Position numbers and translations under genes: made by a program. From Peribolospora baueri (taxonomy: Eukaryota > Basidiomycota > Peribolosporomycetes > Peribolosporales > Peribolosporaceae), in the NCBI GenBank assembly GCA_029717555.1, contig JAMDHS010000136.1, positions 1-33,787 of the forward strand: 33,787 bases of DNA, written 5' to 3'. Positions 1 to 11,183 of this stretch are shown in pieces. The first letter of the stretch is position 1. Every line of letters begins with the position of its first letter. The notes below the pieces were generated by a model. The model did not search any database. It had not been told where the DNA came from and saw nothing but the letters and a program-made list of their open reading frames with translations.

Positions 1-689
1 TAAACCGGAGCGGGTGATCCGATGGCGGACGAGCGCTGACGATACGACCCTCGTTGTATCATTATCGTGGCAGGTCGTACTGGGATGGAGACAGCTGGGA
101 CGTGGACGAGAAGGAGTGAGAAACGGAGAGCGGGATGGACGGGGGGTCCTTGAGAAGGGCGGGTACGAGGATGTCATGTATGCGAGCTATGTCGCCGTTA
201 TCAATATGTTTGATCATCTCGTCGCAATGGAACCGCCAGAGGAAGAGGGTCGGTTCGCGGTTGGGGAAGGACGTCGGCGTCGATCGATCGGCGGACGCGC
301 CTCGGGCGGAGCTTTCTCGGCGCGTGCCCGAGACGCGGTGCGGTGCGGTCTCTTTTTCTCGTCGCGTCGCATCATCACACCATCCACATCCACATCCACA
401 TCCACATCCACATCCACATCCACATCCACATCGCCGTCGATGGTCCCCTAGTCTAGCCAGACGCCCTACCTCTCGTCGTCCAACACTTCCTTTCTCCTAC
501 GCCGACGGTCGAATTACGCCGTCAACCCGCCCCCGCTCGCCGAACTTCCGTGCCCACTCGCGTGCGCCAGCTTTCTTTCCATCCATCCATCCATCCTTGA
601 CGAACCCCCTTTCGTACCTTCGCCGCCTTCACCACGTCTTCACAACGCTTCCACGGGCGGCGAGCTTCGGCTCTTGTGCACGACACCAG
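1..689. other. Leader/promoter side of the first gene, no confirmed exon
   Basis: No coding exon can be fixed here. The stretch contains several ATGs (for example near 135, 173, 227 and 438) in short frames that do not connect convincingly to the gene starting by 690, and a CCACAT hexamer tract in the middle. The right part, from about 440, is pyrimidine-rich, as in fungal promoters and 5' leaders. The frame used at 690-750 is closed by a TGA at 598, so an upstream exon joined at a splice acceptor (best candidate the CAG ending at 689) is likely, but I could not place its donor or start codon. Confidence 0.4.
382..432 (+). repeat. ATCCAC hexanucleotide tandem repeat, about 8.5 copies
   Basis: Perfect tandem copies of ATCCAC run from 382 to 432. 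The unit length is a multiple of three, so any frame reading through it gives a dipeptide repeat (Ser-Thr, Pro-His, or Asp-Val on the other strand). It lies upstream of the first supported exon of the left-most gene, so I read it as a microsatellite in a leader or promoter. Confidence 0.9.
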
Positions 690-3587
690 TCCGCTCGCAC
701 TCGGAGACCAGCGGACGCTTTCCAAGCCGGTCGTGCACGAGGACTTCAAGGTGGGAAAACACGCAGATAGACAAACACCCAGATAGTGGTCTGTTCTCGG
801 ACCGTCGATCCCACCGTGTCGGCGTCGTGTACGTCGTCCGCTCATCTCCCATCCACCCCTTTCTCACCTCCAGCCGTACTCTGCCCTTCGCCAGGCTCGG
901 CCAAATCTTCATGTCTTTGCTACCCGACGCGCCTCTTCCCCCTCTACCGCTTCCTCTTCGCGTCTGTCGACCACCGCTCCTTACAACGCTCCATCGACGT
1001 CCTCCAGCACTTTGGTGAACCTCGACAAAGAACCCGAGCGTTCGCGCCGAGGTGACCTCGACGACGACGATACCGACGACAACTGTGACTGTCGACCCCC
1101 TGCTGGCCGGGCCGACTCCGCGCGCAAGACGCCCCCAACCGCGATGAACGGCGTCAGCGTGGCCTCTGTCGCCGCTGCGGACGACTGGGATGAGGTCGAG
1201 TTGGACTCGCGACCTTCATCGGCGACGGCGACGGCGACGGCGCACCCTCCGTCGCCTTCGTCCAGAAGGGACCTTCTCCACCGCATCGTTCCAAAAGCCT
1301 CGTCTCGCCGTTCCTCGCCCAACGGCGATGTTCCCGGTATGATGGAGGCGCCCACCTCTCGTCCGAACGGCCACATATCAAAGTCACCATCACCATCCAG
1401 CTCTTCGTCCTCTGCGAACGGTCGCCATCTTCAACGGACGAGCCCTGGCGCCACTGTCGGCACAGCAGATGTCTACCAGAGCTCGCCGCCTCACAGCTCG
1501 CGGACGATCAAGGGTCTCCTTAGGCGGATGGAAGAGATCGGGCGGGGCGAGCTGGACAGGGAGATTGCTCGTGGACATCTTTCACGATCCCCTTCTCGCC
1601 ATCCGCATTCGCACTCCGAGCACGCCCATCACCATCACCACCATCATCACGACCACCATCGCCAAAGCCCTCGCCGACGTCGCTCGAGATCACTGTCCGT
1701 GTCCGAGTCGGAGGATGACTTTTCGCCCACCACCGCCCCCGCGACCCCGCGACGCAAAGGCTCGTTCACCCAGGAGTTTGAGCCGATCGAGACCAGCACA
1801 CCACGCGGCGCTCTGACCAACCGACCCTCCCCCTCGTCTCGATTTTCCGCCAAGGCTTCCCCGCTGCTCGGACGATCGCGTTTGAACGACCAATCCTCGT
1901 CCACTTCCACGCTGCAGCGCCGCCTGGACATGGCTCGGAGGAGCCCGCCCAGAGGTGTTTCTGCCCAGCAGGAGGGAATGGAGGAGGAGGATGACGACGA
2001 AAGGGACGGACGGCATGGTGGTAGTCTGCGCAAGGTCCGTTTTTTCAAGGAGGGCGAACTTGGCAGTGAGAGTGACCGTGGTGACAACGATGTAGACGAA
2101 AACGACCGGCCAGACGCTCCGAACGGCGCGCGATCGGCAAACAAATTGCGGCCGACTCTCGGTTCGGCTTCTCCGCGCTCTCACGACGGTTCCACCGGCT
2201 CGCCTCCTCGAAACGAACCCTCCTCGCCCATCAACTCGTCGATTACCATCCCTCAACGGACGCCCCGAAGATATCGTAGCATCACTCCAGCTCGTCGGCG
2301 CGAACGCATGCCGGGCGGCGCTTCAGTCATTCTGCAAGACTATTCAGACCTCGGCTCGCCCTTCCTCCGCGAAAAAGGAAGAGGGGTGGGAAGAGACGGT
2401 GTGGGGGACGATGACAAGAATGAAATAGGCAGCGACGACAAGGAGGTCTCTGCAGCCGGACCTAATGCAGCGGATGAGGAGAGCTTGAGCAGGGCGATTC
2501 CCAGAGGGCAGCAGGATTTGGCCGACCTGGTCGCCGAAATGACCGCCGAAGCAGGCGATGACTCATTGCAAATATCGCTCAAGCAACTCGCCGAGCTACT
2601 CTCTTACAAGTCTGCTTCGTCGCCACAAGCAGCCTCCGCCCAGGGCGCGGACGCGGACAGTCTATCCAGAGCGTTGGCGGCTCAACGTGCCCGCTCGGCC
2701 ACATCGCAGTCGGAGCTCCTGGGCGCCATCACGGAGCTCAAGGCGCGTGAAGGCGCTGATAATGGCTCCGTCTCGCAGCTGACGAAGCTGGAGCAGAAAG
2801 CGAAACAAGAGGAAGAGCAGCATCGAAGGTTGGGAGATAGCGTGGAAGAGCTGAGGAGGAGGGTTGATGGGCTGATGGGCGGCGTCGGGGACAGAGTGAG
2901 CTCGCGATGCCTTTGCGCCATTGGCCTCGATTCCGGGACTGACCACCTCGTCTGCCCTGGTTCGTTTGCATGATTTTAGCTCTCGATCCTCGTCGAGGAG
3001 GGCATCAAGCACCAAGAGCGGCGCACGCGCACCTGGATGGTGCTCGTGGTGTGCTTCGAGCTCTTGCTGGTTTACTTGATGTTCATGTGGGTATGGTCGC
3101 TTCGCAAGACAAGCTGTGCTACAAGCGTTCGCTCACGCCTCTTCCTAATCCCTTTCCTCGTTCCTTCCGCTCCCATCTTAGGTTCGCCAACTCTCGCGCA
3201 AACGCCCTCTTTCAGTCCGTCTACTTCGATCCGTTCAACCCCCTCCACTCGCTGCCGGGCAGGTTTCCCACTTCGTCCTTATTCCCCGTCTCCTACGATG
3301 ACATCGGCTACAGCGGCCGTTCCCATCGCTCCCACAGCGTGCTCGCCGCCCTTACCCGTTGGCTACCTTCCTCGGCCCGACTCGCGTCTCGTACTTACGT
3401 CACTGAGGCGGCAGGGAACAGCGGACGCGGCGCCCGTGTCGTCTCCGCTGCTGTCCTGCTCCTGCGCCAATCCGCGGATGCCCTAGTGGATTGGTTCGCA
3501 CGGCTCGGCCTCGACGATGACTTCGGCCACGGCACCGGTTCGGGGACGCCGTGGAGTGACGTCGGCCGCGTCACCATACCTACCTAA
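690..3587 (+). CDS. Uncharacterised serine-rich protein with coiled coil and C-terminal membrane segment; 5' end unresolved
   Basis: I do not recognise this protein. Proposed exons are 690-750, 874-2895, 2980-3086 and 3182-3587, with GTGGGA, GTGAGC and GTGGGT donors and CAG/TAG acceptors; from 691 they give about 864 residues in one frame. The first in-frame ATG is at 1144, but the frame upstream still looks coding, so a missing first exon is likely. The protein is mostly disordered and rich in Ser, Pro and Arg, with an acidic patch near 1050-1080, a histidine run (eight consecutive His, about 1628-1660) followed by an Arg/Ser segment, and a short helical block GLLRRMEEIGRGELDREIA. A predicted coiled coil lies at about 2700-2890. 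Then comes a basic stretch HQERRTRTW and a hydrophobic segment MVLVVCFELLLVYLMFM, followed by about 135 residues. This is the layout of an ER or nuclear-envelope protein anchored near its C-terminus; the location is inferred. It is convergent with the ligase gene. Confidence 0.65.
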
Positions 3588-3847
3588 TCCATCCTTGCCC
3601 CGTCTGACAGAACTCGCATAGTATTCGCTTGTTTGCTCGCTCGGCGGTTTGCCTCCGCCCCTGCCTCCTGCTTGTCTCGGCCCTTTTCAGCTTGGCTGCG
3701 TGTGATAGATATACCCTTGCTCGTCCGCACTTGATACTTTTCCGTATGCCTCCATGCTCGGAATTCACCACCGCCTTGCAACCTCTCTCCCACAGCATCG
3801 TTGATCGTTTCGTCTTGCGTTCGGCTCGGGTCGCCTCGCTTCCTAGA

Positions 3848-6800
3848 TCAATCGATGCAGCCGTCCTCGTCCAAGGTAGCCTCGTCGTCCAACCGTTCCT
3901 CCGCACGCCTTCCACCTCCAGCTCCTTGCTGTTGCCTGTATATCTTCGCCAGGTCCTCCGGCGTGCTTGCGTCCTCCATGCCCTTGTCCTCTCGAAGGCG
4001 GATGAACCGCGGAAAGCGCATGCTCAGTCCCCTCTCCTGGCTCACGTGGCCCAGGGCGGCCGTGTAAGCGGGTGAGACGGTGATGTCGGCGCCTCGGATC
4101 TCCCACACTTCTCGAGGCTCGAACCACACGTCCGGAAGGAGATTCCCCGTTTCGTATAGGTGCGGCGGAGGCGCTCCTCGCGCTCGATAGCACTGGGGCG
4201 TGCCTTCGGGGAAGCGCTCGTTGAGCGATTTGTAGAAGGCGTCGGTGAAGCCTGCAAAGAGAGAGGGAGGAAAGGGGAGTGAGCACGATGGGCGGGGTGA
4301 AGACGATGGCGAAACTGCTCCACGCGCGAGCTTACCGCTGATGCACTTGCAGACGGCCTATGACATGTTTCATGTGAACGACAGCGACAGGCGATGAGTA
4401 TGCCGATGCCTGGAGCAGGTCTCGTTCGACCACCTCTCTTCGCGAACGTGCTTTTAGCTCACCTGATACGCGCCACTCTCCTTGTCGTACACGGCAAGGA
4501 GGATCGGGCTCCACCACGTCGCCTTTCTGCCCATCCCGTGCCAGGCGCCGATGGGCACAAGATCCAACGAGTCGCCCAAACCATCGACATAGTCCTTCTT
4601 GACCTGCCCGCGCGAGGAAAAAAAGTCTCGTTAGGAACAAAATGGTCCGAGTTACGACGTCGCCTGTCGAGTTCACGATGACAACTCGCCTTGAGCCAGG
4701 ATTCAACGCGCTTGTCTGCATCCAGGCGTTGAAGGTGGTCTTTAGCATACCAGCGAGCATGGAATATCCCTTGCCGTGTCGCCCAAGCAAGCCAGACGTT
4801 CTCTTACCAGGCTCGTACGTGGACAGCAAAGCCTTTCCCCTGCTGCCGTTGACACCCTTCCCATCCCTCAAGTCAACATCGCCCGCATCCTGAACACTCG
4901 AGACTGCTTCGCCATCCATTTTCTGTGTCATCGTCGTCCCGGTCTGCTCGTCTTCTTCTTCTTGTTGTCCGTTTCCCTCCTCTTCCTTCTCATCTGTGTC
5001 GACCCAACGGTGGTCCAAGACCTTCACCATGATGCCCTCACACTTGGCCTTTTGCGCTTCCTCGAAGAAAGCGGCCACTTCGTCTGGGTCGGTCGACTCG
5101 AGGGAGCGAACGTGAGCGAAGCGGGCTAGTAGGGGCGATGAGGGGGCGAGGGGAGGCAAGCGGGTGTGAAGCAAAGACCTTCGATGACGGAACGGCAGTT
5201 TGAGGAGCGACTAAAACGGCACGAGGGTCGATAATGATCAGCGCGATACGTCGAATTGTTGAGACCCTCAACCGACCCAGTCGCTCTAAAGAGCCACGTC
5301 GACCATCGCTCACCTGTCCGTTCAAGTACATGAGGTCAAAGGCAAAAATGCCTACTTTGACTTTTACATCTTGGAGGGAGACGTCCTTTCTACTCCGGTT
5401 CGCCAATGTTTGGAAGGGCAGGAGCTCCCCAGACGGGGAGATGGCCACCACTTCCGAATCTAAAATGAACGATGTCACTGGCTCGTGACATTCCTCTCCT
5501 TCATGCCGCAACGCGAGATAGGGCGCGGAAACGTCCATCGATGTGGCTGGGCTGGGCAAACCAGAAGCGCCGATATCTTGTGCCGCTGCATTCGCAGCTT
5601 CGGACTCGGATTCAAGGCCCAAAAGAAGCGGCATGAGGTCGACAATGTCCGGGTACTTGTCCGTCATACCCTGCACGCGACAAGAACGCATGTCAACCCT
5701 TCTTGCGACGAACGAGGTCCTTTCAACTCGATACTCGCTCACCTCCAAATGCCTACTGAACAGTCTCACAAATACCTCCCCATCGCGCCCTACCCAACGG
5801 CCCCGATCCTTCCCCTTGGACCCTTCCCGCGAGATACCGAGGCCGCTCGCCTTAAGCCTCCGCCGCTTCTCCGGATCCCGCTCGACTAGCACGTGTACTT
5901 GCGCACGTTGGCCATCGTATTTGAACTCGGAGCAGAAGGCTCGAGAACCGAGCTTGGCGTGCATGGACGGTAGAGAGCGTGTGATGGAGCCCAGCATGGG
6001 CGAAATAGGGACTCCTTCGGAATTGACCAAAGACGTGAGTGGTTTCAGTCAACACTGGAGCAAGATTGCTTCTCCGCAGTTCAGCTGAACGACGATCATC
6101 GACACTAACCGATACTTAGCTGTACTTTTTTTTCAAGACCCTCGAGACCTACGTCGAGCAGTGCAGGAACGATATCGCTGAAGTTTGGGTGCTGCGCATA
6201 GACCTCTCTGACAGCGACCGAGAAAGACATTCGCGCGTCAGACCATATGCGCTCCCTCCAAAACGAAAACGGTGCTTAGAGACAGTCCTTCGAACTCTTT
6301 ATCAGAGTAGATGACCCACCGAACGAGCTTCTCCGCCCTAGCCAGTTTTTCCATGACAGCCAGTCTCCTGGGTTCGTTCCTCTCCTTCGGCTTGGGAGCT
6401 GAGGCACTGATGCCCACGCGCTCCGAGCGAGAAATGTAATACTTGCTTGTCTCGGCTTTGGTCTTTTCCCGCGCCTGAGCTTTGCCTTGCGGTGAGAACC
6501 GCGTCGACGTGCAGCTGTCCAGCTCCGACTCCCAAGAACCAGCGGTAGCTGGAACGTCACCATCCTCTCCACCCTTCATCGCGAATGCCCTAGCAAGCGC
6601 GGTACCGATGCTAGTCTTGACAGCTCCAATCCTCAAATTCGCACAGAACGTGCGCACGAGGAAGCGCACCTCCTCCCCGCGCGCGGAGACCATGAGCTTT
6701 TGAACCAGGTTAAACTTCTGATTCTGGCTTCCCTGTCCGGAAAGAGCGGAGATCTGGTGTAGAGTGGAGAAAAGCCTTTGTACGGTAATTGGAGAGGGCG

Positions 6801-7959
6801 TGATGAGTGGGCGGGAATTCGAGCGTGCGTGGTAGGCTACATCGCCAGGGTCTCCGTATTTGTCCTTGTCGCCAGCGAATATGTTGCCAAGGACAAGATC
6901 TGTCAAAACTCATCAACAGTAAAGTTCAAGGCATTAGATACGCGCTATGCTCACCCAGAGGGCCTTGAGACCATCTCTTTTTGCTCCACTAGTCTCCAAA
7001 ATCGCTCTGTTGATGATACTGCCTCCGAGGCCAAGCTCGACGCCTTCATAAGCTGGCGCAATGTGATTGCTTATGAGATACACCGAGGGCAAGAGGCTGT
7101 CAGGGTCATGTTGAGCGATAACTCGCAAGAGATTGGTGAGAATGGTGGTGATAAGGAGCCGGGAGCGAGTGCCCGTGATGGCAACGAAGGCCGCCGTTAG
7201 CAAAGCATACGGGGCCGTCGGCTTCTGCTTCATATAATTTTCCGACGTTGATGGTTCCGTAGTGCCAATAGTTGCGATAGTCGGCCAGTTGCCCGTGTCC
7301 ACTTGCGCTGGGTCGAAACTAAGGATGTCGGTGCTCAGAGCGATAGATTCGATGGAGGCGTCCATGGCGGCTGGATCAAATTGGACTCTGTGAGAGTGGA
7401 ACTGAGACGCCCCATTGGATTGCAGATGTTGTTGTACATTATCTTGTTTGGTTGAAGGTTCACGTCTCGTTATCCATCGACGATCAAATAGGGGATAGAG
7501 ATGTGGAGACGGCTGTGACCTCGGCGGTGTTCGTGGACCAAGCGGCCCTCCGGCGTCGTCAGACATATCTTGCGATTCCATAGCTAGTCTCCTCGCCATG
7601 GCCTCATCAAGTCTGCTCGTTTCTTCCGCTCTTCGCAGTTCTTCCATGTCGACGCCTTCGCTCCTTGCTAGCTGCCTTGCGAAGAGCTCGTCGCGCTCCT
7701 CTTGTGTCAGCTCGTCTTCGGCCGTTGCGCCCTGGCCACGTCGAACGTTGCCAGAGAGATTAAACGACCTGAGGCTCTCCTCCTGTGTCGGCAGAACATC
7801 AGCAATGCTGACGTCTTGTGCAGCCTTGGCTGGTGTCTTGCCTTTTGGCGACTTAAAGAAAGCCTCGAGAGAGCGTTGACCGTTCGCGTTGGCTGCTTGC
7901 TTCTTGGCCTTCTTCCTGGGTGTCGTCGGAGAGGAAGAAAGACGCTTCTCGGGTGCCAT
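3848..7959 (-). CDS. CDC9: DNA ligase I, ATP-dependent (Cdc9/LIG1)
   Basis: Seals Okazaki fragments and repair nicks using ATP. Exons (high to low): 7959-6955, 6864-6320, 6207-6110, 6014-5743, 5670-5314, 5210-4808, 4715-4690, 4603-4463, 4355-4334, 4251-3848; the sum is 3273 bases, 1090 residues. A PIP box QRSLEAFF (residues 28-35) should bind PCNA. The N-terminal DNA-binding domain follows. The nucleotidyltransferase domain has motif I EFKYDGQR (adenylated Lys about 581), FSRHLE, KVGIFAFDLMYLNG, CEGIMVK and VKKDYVDG; motif VI RFPRFIRLREDK lies in the OB domain. Oddities are an acidic, low-complexity insertion after CEGIMVK, microexons of 26 and 22 bases, a GC-AG intron (4604-4689), and two introns needing AAG acceptors (6865-6954 and 6015-6109). 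The ATG at 7957-7959 is the first in frame after a 5' leader intron; an upstream TGA in the leader exon is in the same frame once that intron is removed. The family assignment is firm; the AAG boundaries follow from frame and from alignment to the family as I know it. Confidence 0.95.
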
Positions 7960-7983
7960 GGCGTCCAACGGCGTTATGACTTG

Positions 7984-8042
7984 CTGCAAAACGTCGGTGT
8001 ATGGTCAGCGTAGGAGAGAAACGAAGCAGGTTGTGGACATAC
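7984..8042 (-). other. Putative 5' UTR intron of the DNA ligase gene
   Basis: On the minus strand a GTATGT donor (8042-8037) and a TTTTGCAG acceptor (ending 7984) bracket 59 bases with a branch-like GCTGAC. The intron ends 24 bases before the ligase ATG at 7959. No coding potential is added: after removal, the leader exon has a TGA in frame a short way upstream, which supports ATG 7959 as the start. RNA evidence is not available to me. Confidence 0.55.
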
Positions 8043-8175
8043 GTTCGTTTGTGGCCGTGATCGTGTTCACCCGATTACGTCAGACCACGTGGCGCCGATC
8101 TCAAAATGACGCCTGGACGGTGCACTGCACCTTTTGCCTTTGCCCTTCGCCACCATTCGCGCATTCCTTCACTAC
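8043..8175. promoter_or_regulatory. Compact divergent promoter, DNA ligase (-) / LRR protein (+)
   Basis: About 130 bases separate the ligase leader exon from the LRR protein ATG at 8176. The interval holds a CRE-like TTACGTCA at 8075-8082 and an E-box CACGTG at 8086-8091, next to GGCGCC. I did not find the ACGCGT box used by G1/S factors in other fungi. Shared control of the two genes is inferred from spacing only. Confidence 0.45.
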
Positions 8176-10889
8176 ATGCCTCCCAAGGTGGAGACACGCC
8201 GTGTTAAGGCCTCGTTTAGGTACTCTGATGTCAGTGCGACCTCGGCGTCAGGAAACGGTTCTAGGAGAGGCAGCCGACGAAGTCGTCGTGTGGAGAGCTT
8301 GGGAAGAGACGTGAAAGCTTTCGACCTCGAAGACGAACTTGCGAATTCGTGAGTGAATCATCTGAAGCCCCAGAAGCTAGCAGTTGAGGCGGCCTGAATT
8401 TACGGTTTTGTTGACCTTTTGCAGGTACGATCCAAGCGCTGCCATTAATGTCTCTACCCGCTCTACGAAACGCTCTGTCCAACATTTGACGACGATCGCC
8501 ATGCAGATTGTCGCCCGAAATTTCTCCCGACTTCTTTCAGAAGCGGTGGACGACAACCAAAATGAAGCGGACAGCCACCAGGATTCCAAGGGAAAGCGCA
8601 AAGAGATTCCTTTGGGGGCTCAAGCGACGGCAGCTTTTAACCGTTCGCTACAGCCCTCCCTATCTCGCATGTTGGCTCTCCACCAAAGAGACCTTGTCCG
8701 CTCTCTCCCTGACCAGTTGAGCATGAGGCTTTTCGATAACCTTCTTCAGCAATCTCCAGGGGTTCTGGGGCACACCGCCCTTATACATTTCTTTTACGAC
8801 TCGTCCCGGCCGACCGTCCGCCTGACTGGGAGTCTTCCATTGCGGGCGCCCATCCAAACCTTGCGCACTGCTGTGGGTGGCTTGGGAGGCAAGAATATGA
8901 GCTTGAGGAGGCTGGATTTGAGCGGAATGGTCAAAATTGGGGATACGGCTCTGGCCTCACTTATTCGCCATCTTCCCAATCTGCAAGAAGTTACTATCCG
9001 AGGGTGTGCTCGTGTCGGCGACGAGTCCGTGATCGCCTTGGCGCGAACAGTGGGTGCAGGATTGCGCATCTTAAACGCAAATTTGACGAGCACTACTTGG
9101 AAGGGGCTCTCTGAGGTTGTCGGCCGCTGCGAGAACTTGGAGGTTCTCAAGGTCGCTAATGTTCGCAGCTTGGTGAGTTTTGCGTGCAGTTTTTATCCTT
9201 TGCATAATTTATGTTTGACGGGTTTCCATTTGCATCACATTTATAGACGGATAAGGTCATTTGGGAAATGGTGACGCGGGCTCTTCAGGTGTCGTCCTCG
9301 AGCCATTCGGGCTCCTCCCGCTCTTTCATACCCCTTTCCAATCTTCGCTCCCTCAAACTTCGCCACACCGAGATCGGTGCGAGCGGTCTTGGACGCTTAC
9401 TGGAGCTGTGCGGTCCAACAGGCAAACTCGAAAAACTTGATATCGGAAATACTCAAGTGGGACCGGAAGGTTTGGAGGTTCTTGGAATTGGCCTGGGCAT
9501 GTGGCGCGACGGGCTTCCTTCTGCCTTGACAACGGCGACAGACGCGGAAGGACGGCCGCGCAAGAAGGCAAAGGGCTTGAAGTCATCTGCTCGCATGCCG
9601 CAGTTCCCTTCCTCCGTAGCCACGAACAAGCCCCCTCCGTACACAAAGATCGTCAAGCTTTCGTTGGCGGGTTTGCCCCTCTCCAAGGCTTCATTCGGAG
9701 CGTTTCTGAAAACACTTTGCGAGCCTTGGCATCCGCCATCGAATTCGGAAGGAGATCAAGCGCCTACGAATGTTCCTCCGCCTAGACCTGCTTCATTGAA
9801 AATCTTGGACCTCAGCAGGACCGTGGACGCTCGAATTGCAGCTCAGGCGCACTCGACCCCAGGTCTGCTGACTGTTCGCTCAGTGGGGCCGTCGGGCTGG
9901 GCAGGCCCTTCGATCGACAACGAGTTCCTCGAGGCCACGGTGACACCCGCATTGAGCCGACTCCTCGAAAGCCAGTGGAAGTATCTACGGCATTCTCGCC
10001 ATCACCAGAGAGGCTCCTCGAGCGAGGAGCATATTGATTTTGGGCTCAAACGACTGAGCTTTAGAGGCGATGTGTCTCTTTGCGACTATAGCTATGGAAA
10101 AGAGTTTCCGTTCAGGGACTTCTTAGGCAGAGTTGGTCGATACTGCGAGGTGGGTTTCCGAAGTTCAAAGAGAAGGGATAAATTTACTGCGTTTCCTGAA
10201 TTATCTTCTTCCCGTTTTCAGATCCTCGACCTCACAGGCGTGTGGTTACACGCTGCTAGTTTCGAAAGATTTTGTTGGGATCCAGTTGGAAAAGACCCAT
10301 TTCCGGGGTCGCCTTTGTCATCACCTCCTCCGGAAGGAGGTGAGCGGGCTGTGCACTTCAGAGAGGAGCATCTCGGAGAGTCGGAACAGACGTATCAAGA
10401 CATGGAAGACGTGATGCTCCAAGAGCCGCTCATCAGGCCAATCACCCAGACCCTCCTCCTAGACGACACGTCAGTTGGCGATGACGCTCTCAAGCTCTCC
10501 CCTTGTCGCGAACTCAGGGTCCTTAGCTTGGCCAGGACCAAAGTGACAGGTCAGTGTCCGCTTCAGCATCCTTGCGCGACGGCAGACGAAGGACCTTTCC
10601 AGCCGGATCCCCACCAGCGCTGATCCTCACCCTTCCTCGCACAATGTCCACTCAGACGAAAGCATCTTTAACTTGTTGGACGTGTGCCCCAACCTTCATA
10701 CTATCGATCTCACCAGTTGTAGGGGTATTCCTGTGGCGGACCGTCGAAACATCTTTCAGGTGAGGGAAGGGGAGTCTTATGTGAGGCGCTTCTCTTCACC
10801 CTATGTCCATGGCTTTCTGATCACTGTCCTTGACATTGCCGCAGGCTTGGGAACGACGAAAGGAGTCTCTTCAAACGCGGAGGCCATAG
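8176..10889 (+). CDS. Leucine-rich-repeat (RNI-like) protein
   Basis: Exons 8176-8348, 8425-9172, 9247-10149, 10222-10549, 10656-10759 and 10845-10889 sum to 2301 bases, 766 residues, with GTGAGT, GTGAGT, GTGGGT, GTCAGT and GTGAGG donors. The N-terminus is basic (MPPKVETRRVKASFRYSDVS). A helical region follows (LTTIAMQIVARNFSRLL, LPDQLSMRLFDNLLQ), of the kind that precedes repeats in Rad7/Amn1-like proteins. Leucine-rich repeats include LRRLDLSGMVKIGDTALASL, LQEVTIRGCARVGDESVIAL, LRSLKLRHTEIGASGLGRL and, near the C-terminus, LRVLSLARTKVTDESIFNLL and LHTIDLTSCRG. No F-box is visible, so a substrate-receptor role in ubiquitination is only a guess. The third intron (10150-10221) is 72 bases with no stop, so retention would insert 24 residues. 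It is divergent from DNA ligase I and convergent with uL5m. Confidence 0.85.
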
Positions 10890-11183
10890 CGTGGGGACCG
10901 CAGCGTTGACAGCAAAGGGTCGTCCTAAGCAGTGGAAGGACCACGAACAGGTTTTCCAAACTGCTACCTGCTCTCACTGCCTTTTCTTCCTTTCCGTGTC
11001 TTGAACATCGGCAGCGCTGTCAATTCCGTAGCTGTACAGTATTACAGCTTTCCCTGTACCTGGCACTTCTTCCTCTCCGACCACGGACATGACTTGGCTG
11101 CACCACCTAGGCGCTGTTCTATACTTGTGTTACATGACCATCCCACCCTCAGGATCCGCCACACCGAGACTGCTCTCACGCCC

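Noticed and set aside
135-770. 211-codon open frame across the CCACAT hexamer
   Set aside because: Its His-Pro repeat is just the microsatellite read in one frame, and it is in a different frame from the supported exon 690-750.
1690-2256. Long minus-strand frames opposite the left-most gene
   Set aside because: Shadow frames of a Ser/Arg-rich GC-biased exon with no independent support.
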